Shown here: positions 14,077 to 21,000 of the stretch, piece after piece
Numbering within the stretch: position 1 is the first letter of the stretch
Layout: each line of letters opens with the position of its first letter
IMG/VR virus record: IMGVR_UViG_3300028557_002815
Location: 1-21,863 of that record
DNA length: 21,863 bases
DNA from: a virus
Direction: 5' to 3' (one strand)
The notes under the pieces: model-generated
The model's input: the letters and a program-made list of their open reading frames with translations, nothing else
What the model was told of the DNA's origin: nothing
The model's database searches: none
Program-made: the position numbers and the translations under genes

Positions 14077-16287
14077 ATGAAGAAGGATCTGCTCTGGCCG
14101 AGCGCGCCAGGCGGCAACGCTGACGTGCCCGGAGGAATCGCGGGCCATGTGCGCGGCGCTGCCCTGCAGGACCAGGATGGACGCGTCGCGCCGATGGTCA
14201 GCATCCTCGGCGCGCCGACCAAGTTCCGCGACGCCTTCGAGGCCTTCGACACGACCACGCGCTGGAACGCCGTCCAGATCGCATCCGGAGACATCGTACA
14301 GGTCGACGGCAATGTCGCGGGCGCGAGCTATCTCGTGATCTCGAAGGATCCGCTCAGCGAGGCGACCGAAACCGTCATCGAAACGCTCGACAGCTTCAAT
14401 ATGCCCGTGCGCGTCGCCGCCGGCATCTCGCTGTCGCAGCGGATCAACGGGCAGGAGTTCTCGCTGGAGCTCGTCTCGACCGATGACTGGCCAGGCGTGG
14501 TGCCGCTCGTTCCGGCAGGCCCGGTCACCATCGCCTCGATCTCCCAGGCGACCACGACGCTCAGTGTCACGACCGCCGCGCCGCATGGGCTCAGGATCGG
14601 TGAGCGCGTCTCGATCTTCGGCGTCCCCGACAGCCGCCTCAACTATTCCTGCGTCACGGTCGCGACAACGCCGACGCCGACGAGCTTCACCGCCACGGCC
14701 GGGTCGCAAGGCGCCATCCCCTCGGTGACGGCCGGGCCATTCACCAGCGGCTCGATCATTAAGGCCGATCCCTTGGGCTATGCGCGCAACGGATCGAGCC
14801 TCGTCTTCGAGGGCACGACCGCGACGAACGAGAGCTACTACGTCCGCTCCGAGGGCGGCGACGCGCTGCCCTCCGGCACGATCGCAGGCAACCAAGCGGC
14901 TGCCTTCTCGGTCTCGACGGCCGCCACCCAGCTGGTCGCGGCAGCGGGCGCTTATGCCTTCGCGCCTGCCGCCCTGTTCGAGATCCTGCCCCAGCTCGAA
15001 AAGGTGACGTTCAGCGGCTCGCCCATCGACAGCGCCGGCGCGATCTCGGCCATGTTCAAGCGCACGCAGGTCGTGCCCAATCCGGCCCGCGACTACAAGC
15101 TTCGCCTGCGCGCCAAGAACCACCGGTCTCTGTCACGCCCCGTCGGCAGGATCGTCTCCGCGGCCAAGGCTGGTTCAGCGACGGTGACCATCACCTTCGA
15201 CCAGCCGCACGGATTGACGGTCGCCGATCTCGTGACGGTCCATGGCATCCGCGATCAGGTGAACTTCGCCAATCTGGCGACCCCGACCGCCGTCGCGAGC
15301 GTGCCGAACGCCACGACGATCACGATCCCCATCGGCGCGTCGGCGACCGCCACGTCCTTTGGTGGCGTCGTCATCCGGGTGAATGGCGGCGTGTTCGGCG
15401 CCCCCATCGGCCAGGTCGCGCAATCGGTCGCCCGCACCACCAATGTGCTGACGGTCACCGGTTCGGCTGCCTGGTCGGGACTGCAGATCGGCCAGTACAT
15501 CAATCTGCACGGCGTGCGCGATGCCGTGTCCGGGGCCGATCTCGGGCTCGACGGCTCCTATCGCGTGCGCGACCTAGCAACGACCACGCTCATCCTCGAA
15601 CCCATCGGAGCAGCACCGACCGGCGCCGATATCGTCACGACGAACTGCGGTGGCGCGGTGCTGCCTCGCACAGATTTCCGGGTGCACTTCATCCGCGTGA
15701 TGGAGTTCACGCGCCTCATCACCGAGTCCATCGGCGGCTTCGGACGGGCCGACCAGATGGATGCCGCCCCGGTCCTGGTCACCAATGCGGTATCGGCGGT
15801 CACCGTCACCGGCGGCGTGGCGCAGGACGCTGTCGCGGGCAACCCGGTCGGGATCGGCGCGCGCGCCGCCAACGTCAACCAGGCGGCGATGTCCGCGACC
15901 GGCGATCTCGTGCACCTCATGGCGACGATGATCGGCGCGCTCGTCAACAAGCCGTTCTCGATCCCTGAAGCCGATTGGACCTATGCGCCAGCCGGCGTGA
16001 TCGCCAATACCGCGGACGTGGTGATCGCAGCTGCCGCCGGCGCCGGCATCCGCCGCTATGTCACTGCGATCCAGGTCATCAACACCAACGCGGTCGCGAC
16101 CGAGTTCGTGGTCAAGGATGGCGCCACGGTGATCTGGCGCATCTGGCTGCCCGCCAGCATGACGTCACTGTGGGACATCGACTTCCCCACGCCGCTTCGC
16201 TCCAGCGCCAATGCGGCGCTCAACGCCGCCGCCATCACCACCGGCGCCAGCATCTATCTCGACGCGCAGGGCTACACCGCGCCATGA
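14077..16287 (+). CDS. Large beta-repeat tail fibre-like structural protein
   Basis: A 736-residue protein that I cannot assign to a named family but which looks like a tail fibre or baseplate appendage. It starts KKDLLWPSAPGGNADVPGG. Three related beta modules are visible at about residues 150-208, 357-435 and 445-510, each with strand-T-strand then (H)GL-x-IG-x-x-V-x-I-x-GV-x-D, a turn and a closing T-x-T strand. The C-terminal 130 residues (from about 605, MSATGDLVHLMATMIGALVN) end in a sandwich-like segment with VTAIQVINTNAVATEFVV, typical of tail-protein C-termini in this group. ATG 14077 follows AGGAG (14066-14070). It lies directly after the DUF2793 gene and before the lysis region. 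No enzymatic motif is seen. Confidence 0.6.
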   Translation: MKKDLLWPSAPGGNADVPGGIAGHVRGAALQDQDGRVAPMVSILGAPTKFRDAFEAFDTTTRWNAVQIASGDIVQVDGNVAGASYLVISKDPLSEATETVIETLDSFNMPVRVAAGISLSQRINGQEFSLELVSTDDWPGVVPLVPAGPVTIASISQATTTLSVTTAAPHGLRIGERVSIFGVPDSRLNYSCVTVATTPTPTSFTATAGSQGAIPSVTAGPFTSGSIIKADPLGYARNGSSLVFEGTTATNESYYVRSEGGDALPSGTIAGNQAAAFSVSTAATQLVAAAGAYAFAPAALFEILPQLEKVTFSGSPIDSAGAISAMFKRTQVVPNPARDYKLRLRAKNHRSLSRPVGRIVSAAKAGSATVTITFDQPHGLTVADLVTVHGIRDQVNFANLATPTAVASVPNATTITIPIGASATATSFGGVVIRVNGGVFGAPIGQVAQSVARTTNVLTVTGSAAWSGLQIGQYINLHGVRDAVSGADLGLDGSYRVRDLATTTLILEPIGAAPTGADIVTTNCGGAVLPRTDFRVHFIRVMEFTRLITESIGGFGRADQMDAAPVLVTNAVSAVTVTGGVAQDAVAGNPVGIGARAANVNQAAMSATGDLVHLMATMIGALVNKPFSIPEADWTYAPAGVIANTADVVIAAAAGAGIRRYVTAIQVINTNAVATEFVVKDGATVIWRIWLPASMTSLWDIDFPTPLRSSANAALNAAAITTGASIYLDAQGYTAP

Positions 16288-16373
16288 ACCGCCCGTGACT
16301 TGGGCTTTGGCCACAGGCGCGCACACGGCGCGATAGTCCCACGCCCGCATGGTTGGCGCAGCCGCATTCGCAT

Positions 16374-16410
16374 TGGCCCCACGGCGCGCCCGGTGCGCCA
16401 CCAGGGGCCA
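16374..16410 (+). other. GC-rich hairpin between fibre and lysis regions
   Basis: TGGCCCC (16374-16380) and GGGGCCA (16404-16410) are perfect complements, enclosing a second stem GGCGC (16383-16387) with GCGCC (16395-16399). A short run of A follows in the plus strand (CCCCAAAAACC) rather than the U run of a classic terminator. It lies in the 147-base spacer 16288-16434, ten bases before the purine-rich ribosome site of the next gene. It could be an attenuator, an RNA-processing site or an mRNA-stability element. Nothing else recognisable is in this spacer. Confidence 0.5.
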
Positions 16411-16434
16411 CCCCAAAAACCAGAGGAAGAAACC

Positions 16435-16776
16435 ATGCCCGCAACAGCAGCGGCGGCGGTCACTGTCGCCCCTGAAACCCTGACGATCACCTGGCTGGTC
16501 GCTGGCGGGATCATCGCCCAGCTCCTGATCCTGATCGTCTTTCTGGTCCGCGTGGCGTGGTGGCTGTCGCACCGCTTCACGCTGATCGATGCCACGCTTG
16601 CCGGCAACTCCAAGGAGATCGTCGCTCTCAGGGCCGATGTCTCGAACGACATCGCTGGCCGCAAGGTCGTGGCCGATGCCCGCACCGACATCGCCCAGAT
16701 CAAGGCGACAATGGGCGAGTTCCGAGAACGCATCGACCGCTTGGAAAGCAATGAGGACGGCCGCAAGCACGCCTGA
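16435..16776 (+). CDS. Membrane protein with coiled coil, lysis-region (DUF2730-like?)
   Basis: A 113-residue protein with one clear membrane segment (residues about 18-43: TWLVAGGIIAQLLILIVFLV, then RVAWWL), followed by a helical, charged tail (about 48-113) with heptad character: EIVALRADVSND, then TDIAQIKATMGEFRERIDRL. I chose ATG 16435 because AGAGGAAG (16422-16429) precedes it; in-frame codons further upstream read through a Pro/Arg-rich non-protein-like spacer. The architecture recalls DUF2730-type and XhlA-type phage membrane proteins that sit next to lysis genes. It may assist the holin or anchor the endolysin, but that is inference. It is followed by a terminator-like hairpin. Confidence 0.6.
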   Translation: MPATAAAAVTVAPETLTITWLVAGGIIAQLLILIVFLVRVAWWLSHRFTLIDATLAGNSKEIVALRADVSNDIAGRKVVADARTDIAQIKATMGEFRERIDRLESNEDGRKHA

Positions 16777-16811
16777 TCCGCCGAGATCAATCCCAACCGC
16801 AACCCGACGCA

Positions 16812-16834
16812 AAGCCCGCCCCTCCGGCGGGCTT
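16812..16834 (+). terminator. Strong terminator-like hairpin
   Basis: AAGCCCGCC (16812-16820) pairs perfectly with GGCGGGCTT (16826-16834) around a five-base loop. The following bases are CGTCGTTT, so the U run is imperfect. It lies inside the late operon, between the membrane-protein gene and the endolysin gene, ending ten bases before the endolysin's ribosome site (AGGAGG, 16844-16849). It could act as a partial terminator or attenuator. By symmetry it would also form in antisense transcripts. Confidence 0.7.
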
Positions 16835-16854
16835 CGTCGTTTCAGGAGGTCGCC

Positions 16855-17424
16855 ATGTTGCCTGCCCAATACCGATGGCTCGAAGCCGAGCCCGGACCGC
16901 GCATGATCGCCGAAGCGCTGAAGCAATACGGCACGCTCGAAGCACCGGGCGAAGCCGACAATCCGAAGATCATCGGCTGGCAAGACGAACTCGAAGCCGC
17001 CGGTCTTGGCCGCGTCTATGCCGGCGTCTACCGCCACGACGCGATCCCGTGGTGCGGCCTGTTCATGGCGATCGTCGCCCATCGCGCCAACATCGAACGC
17101 CGCCCCGAGCGGAATCCGCCACGCCTCTATCTCTCGGCGCTCGAATGGGCGGCGTTCGGCACGTCGGTTCCGAAAGGCGCTGCGGCGCTTGGCGACGTGC
17201 TCGTCTTCAAGCGCAAGGGCGGCGGGCATGTCGGCCTCTATGTCGGCCACGACGCCTCGGCCTTCCACGTTCTCGGCGGCAATCAACAGAACCGCGTCTC
17301 GATCACGCGGCTGTCGCGCAACCGGCTCGTGGCGGTGCGCCGTCCGGCCTATCGCGCCCAGCCCTCCAACGTTCGACCCATCGCCCTCGCTGCGAGCGGA
17401 AACCTCTCCGTCAATGAGGCCTGA
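16855..17424 (+). CDS. Endolysin candidate, TIGR02594-type cysteine peptidoglycan hydrolase
   Basis: A 189-residue protein of the TIGR02594 family (NlpC/CHAP-like papain fold). The catalytic triad is visible: Cys67 in DAIPWCGLF, His125 in GGGHVGLYVG and Asn143 in VLGGNQQN, with the usual GDVLVF strand between. It starts LPAQYRWLEAEPGPRM, the family's substrate-side helix. It has no signal peptide or membrane anchor, so it would need a holin to reach the wall, matching the holin-like gene 24 bases downstream. The basic C-terminal tail (about 155-189) could bind the envelope. A strong AGGAGG lies five bases before ATG 16855, suggesting higher expression than its neighbours. It is distinct from the tail-tip peptidase at 8383, with which it shares only the fold. 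Confidence 0.82.
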   Translation: MLPAQYRWLEAEPGPRMIAEALKQYGTLEAPGEADNPKIIGWQDELEAAGLGRVYAGVYRHDAIPWCGLFMAIVAHRANIERRPERNPPRLYLSALEWAAFGTSVPKGAAALGDVLVFKRKGGGHVGLYVGHDASAFHVLGGNQQNRVSITRLSRNRLVAVRRPAYRAQPSNVRPIALAASGNLSVNEA

Positions 17425-17448
17425 TCCAACCCAACCAAGGAGATTTCC

Positions 17449-17646
17449 ATGAACGCCGTTCTTCAGTTCGGTGCGGGCTACCGCACCTACATCATCGCCG
17501 CCGTGCTCGTGCTGGTTGTCGTCGTCGAGAAGGGCCTCGGCATCGATGTGCCGGGCGTCGATGTCGGTTCCGACTGGCTTACCCAGATCCTCGCCGCGTT
17601 CGGCCTCGGCACCCTGCGGGCCGGGATCACCGGGGCGAACAAGTGA
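17449..17646 (+). CDS. Small holin-like membrane protein
   Basis: A 65-residue protein with a strong membrane segment (residues about 11-27: YRTYIIAAVLVLVVVVEKG, then L) and a second weakly hydrophobic helix (DWLTQILAAFGLGTLRAGI, about 43-61) ending in a charged GANK tail. Size, topology and position between an endolysin and spanin genes fit a holin, which would form lesions in the inner membrane at lysis time. AAGGAG precedes ATG 17449 by eight bases. The stop overlaps the GTG of the next gene. Related short proteins in Rhizobiales prophages are usually left as hypothetical, so holin function is inferred from context. No dual-start motif is evident. Confidence 0.6.
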   Translation: MNAVLQFGAGYRTYIIAAVLVLVVVVEKGLGIDVPGVDVGSDWLTQILAAFGLGTLRAGITGANK

Positions 17647-17876
17647 CCGGCTGGTTCGCCCTGGCCCTTATCGTCGCGGTGGTCCTCGCCACCGCGGCGA
17701 TCTTCGCCGCTGGCCGCAAGGCGGGCGCAGCCACTGAGGCCGCGAAAGCCCGCGAGGCCGAACTCAAATCCCAGAAGGAGGCCTCCGATGCAAAGGACCG
17801 CATGCTCGAAGCGGGCGCTGCCGCTCCTCGTGATCGCGACGCTCTCGCTGACCGCCTGCGCGACGGCACCTTCTAG
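17643..17876 (+). CDS. Rz-like inner-membrane spanin
   Basis: A 77-residue protein with an N-terminal signal-anchor (residues 3-24: GWFALALIVAVVLATAAIFA) and an Ala/Glu/Lys-rich helix after it (AATEAAKAREAELKSQKEA), as in i-spanins, whose periplasmic coiled coil joins the o-spanin to fuse inner and outer membranes in the last step of lysis. GTG at 17643 overlaps the previous stop (GTGA), indicating translational coupling. It is shorter than lambda Rz (153 residues). The last 89 bases overlap the o-spanin gene in another frame. I inferred function from architecture and the overlapping lipoprotein gene, not from sequence identity. Confidence 0.72.
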   Translation: MTGWFALALIVAVVLATAAIFAAGRKAGAATEAAKAREAELKSQKEASDAKDRMLEAGAAAPRDRDALADRLRDGTF

Positions 17877-18033
17877 GCCGTCCGTCGTCTGCCCGCCGGT
17901 CGCGGCCTACGATCGCGCCTTCCAGGCGCGGCTTGCCGACGAAATCCTGCGCCTGCCACCCGGCGCAGCGCTGGAACGGGCGATGCTGGACTACGCCCGG
18001 CTGCGCGATCAGGCGCGGGCTTGCAGGCAATAG
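17788..18033 (+). CDS. Rz1-like outer-membrane spanin lipoprotein
   Basis: An 81-residue lipoprotein read in the +1 frame relative to the Rz-like gene, starting inside it. A basic N-terminus (QRTACSKR) precedes a hydrophobic stretch (ALPLLVIATLSLTA) and a lipobox L-T-A-C, with the lipid-bearing Cys24; the mature part would be 58 residues, beginning with a Pro/Ser-rich stretch (ATAPSRPSVVCPP) as in many o-spanins. AAGGAGG (17775-17781), itself within the Rz-like coding region, lies six bases before ATG 17788. It would sit in the inner leaflet of the outer membrane and pair with the i-spanin. It is the last phage-direction gene, ending eight bases before the converging helicase gene's stop. Confidence 0.82.
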   Translation: MQRTACSKRALPLLVIATLSLTACATAPSRPSVVCPPVAAYDRAFQARLADEILRLPPGAALERAMLDYARLRDQARACRQ

Positions 18034-18041
18034 TCCCGTTT

Positions 18042-21000
18042 CTATAACCCTAACAGCGCGCGTAGCTTCTGCTCTATACCGGCAGAGTCGATGCCTTGAT
18101 CTTCGGTGGTCGTCACGAGGATTCCTGCGTCTCCTTCACCCTCGTCTTCCGGCAACACGCCCTGAGAGCGATACCAATCCAGCTTCGCTAGCCAGCGGCG
18201 TCGATATGCCGGTTCAGACAGCAGCCCAAGGTGCTCCAGAAAGACGCGCCGACCAGTCTCTGCATCTTCAATCGTGAAGTCAGGATATCGAACGCTGCCG
18301 TCCTGCCCGGTGAAGGGTTGTTCGTAGGCGTAGGTGATGCCAAGGGCCTGAAGCAGATTGGCAATGATCACCTCCGATTTGGAGCGGACTAGCTCGCCGC
18401 GGGTGGTGCGGTGAATGAGGCCTTCTTCGAGGAATGCCCCGACATGCTCGACAGGCTTGGGATCGGAAAACAGATTTGTCAGCCGACGGGCGGTCTCGGA
18501 ATGCTCGGATAAAGACAGCTTCAGGAGGGCCCGAAGGTCGCCCTGGTGAAAGAGGACCACTTGTTCACGTTGGCGCGTCAGTGCGGTGTAGAGCAGTTCA
18601 CGTGACAGAAGGCGGCAAGGATTCGGGATCACAATGAAGGTCATGCCGAATTCGCTGCCTTGGGCTTTGTGAATGGTCAACGCATAGGCGAGCTCCAAAG
18701 GCGCTTCGCCTTCATCGCCGAAATCATTCCCTCCAAAACCAAACTTGAAGCCCAGCTGCGAAGAGAATTCGACCTCGAGCTTCCAGGGGAGCCCCTTTGG
18801 CTTCCAACTGCTCCCTTTGAACTGGCCCACAACGATCCCGATCTCACCATTGGCGAGATAACCCTTCTCCATTTTTGGATAGACGTCGTACCGCCTCGCA
18901 TTGGCGACATTGATCACTTTGTCGCCGTACAGCACGCCTTGTGCGCCCAACGGCTTGCAGGTTTTGCGCTCCCAGTATTTTTCAGGCTCGGCCCAAGCAC
19001 GTGCTTGCCGTCGGAAGGACTTCTGAAGCCATCGATTCAAGCCGTCTACGCCGGTCTCGCCAGCGCGCACCGGTGACAGTATCTGCCATGCTTCAGCGTC
19101 GGCGCCTCCTCCGCGACGGCTTTCGACGCCCGAGGCATCTTTCTCTGGGCGAGAGGGGTTGAAGTACACGATCTCATTGAACGGACGTCCGCCAAGGCTG
19201 ATTTCGAAGGTGGCCTCGTCCCGCTCGTCGTCGAAGCCTTGCTTTTGCGAAATGCTCCGAGTCGCCGCCTTGATCTCGGCAAGAAGCTTTGTCTGGAGGT
19301 CGGTGTCGCCTTCCCAGCGAACAGCTCGAATGCCGATCGACTTGCCGCTGGCTAGACGATCCCAGGCTTCATCAGCGCCGGGATCGGTAGCCTCTCCCCC
19401 GAACCATCTCGACAAGATGATGTCGTCGCGGGCCCCTGGCGGCTGTCCGGCCGCGACTGACTGCTCGGTCTGCCGGCGCACGATCTTGAGTTCCGCATAC
19501 CCGAGTGGTGCCGTGCTGGCTGCCGTGGCAGCGGCGTCGTTCAAATAGCGGACGATGTCGACAAATGGGCGACCCGCGCCAATCGGCGGGAGCTGCCTCG
19601 GATCGCCCACCAATATCAATCGTTCGACGGCTGTTGTTTCGATAGCATCAAGGGTGGCCGCCAATTGGTCCTCGGTCAGCATCGAGCACTCGTCGATGAC
19701 GACAGTCTTGAAGCCGCGCTCGCGGTTAGCATCATCGGTAACGCGATAGGCCCCGGTCAGTGGGTCATAACGTTCGAGTGCCAACAAGAACTGCGCGAGT
19801 GTGTAGGCTTGCGCATTGTTGGCCCGCTTCTGCATCTGAACCCGCGCTTTGCCGGTCGGGGCCAGGAGGAGGACACCCCCGGCGGCGACAGACGGCAACG
19901 ACAGCAGGGCCGTCAAAAGGCTCGTCTTGCCCGTACCGGCAGGCCCGATCAGAACCGAAAAGCGAGACCGATAAATTTCCTCCAGCGCTTTGGCTTTCTC
20001 GAGACGGGCAAGCTCCTCCGTCTCTGGGTCGCTCGCCGCCTCGAACGGCGGAAGTTGTCGGTCAATAAGGGCTCGCCAATCGTGCTCGCCGGCATGCCGT
20101 TTGCCCGCGAGGCGCCGTTTCACACGAGCCGAGATGAGGTCGCGTGACTCTGCATACTCCTGGAGCTGCCATGCGGGGGTACCATCCGCCATACGGGCGA
20201 CTGCGATCCTTGCCTTCAAGAATGTGCCAAATGCCTCGATCCAATCGGCGCCGATTGCGCATTGGGGCGAGATGTCGAGGTCGCGGACGCGTTGCACGAG
20301 CCAAGATTGGGGAAGCAAGGTATGCCCTTCACCCGCTGCGCGATCGAGCGTGGTGATCACCAAGGCGCGGCCGCGACGGGGATCAATCGCCTCCGCACAG
20401 CGGGAGGGATCAGGTACGGGCGCCGCTGTCGCAACCGTCGCGTCGGGGAACAGTCCACGATCGATCACTGCTGCTGAAATCGGGTCGATGCGTCCGCGGT
20501 CGTCTTCGAAGCAAAGATAAGGGTTCGCTAGAATTTCTGCGTCGGAAGCAGTGATGGCTGCCCGCTTGCGTTCCTCGGTTACAAACCATCGGGTCGCCTG
20601 ATCGGCAGTGATCTCGAATCTGGCAAGCAGCTTCAGCAGCGCCCGCCGTTCTGGCTTCAGGCTGCCCCAGAGTTTTGCCGCCGTCGAACCAATTGTCGCT
20701 GCCAAATCGGGAGCGAGCAGGGTCGGCTCGTGAAGCACCTTTTCGACGAGCGGCCAAGGATCGCGCACCTCCTGAGATCCGTCGGCGTGCAGCTGTTGAC
20801 CAATGGCGTGGGCGACCAGGGTACCGTGAGTCAATCCGAACGCTGTCAGCGCTGAGCCAAGGCCGGGAAAGGCACCCCGAAGCCGCCAGATCCGGTTGAG
20901 CTGAGTGTCGACCCAGCCCCGAGCGGCGGACCAGTTGCCAGGCACTACCTTTTCGAGCCGCTCCAGCAGCGACGCGCAGGCGAGCAGAACCGTGATCGCC

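Noticed and set aside
16300-16434. In-frame upstream extension of the lysis-region membrane protein
   Set aside because: The extension is Pro/Arg/His-rich and includes the hairpin at 16374-16410; ATG 16435 has a good ribosome site and leads straight into the membrane segment.
18034-18041. Prophage attachment site at the strand switch
   Set aside because: Only eight bases separate the genes, no tRNA or direct repeat partner is visible in the window, and no integrase is present.
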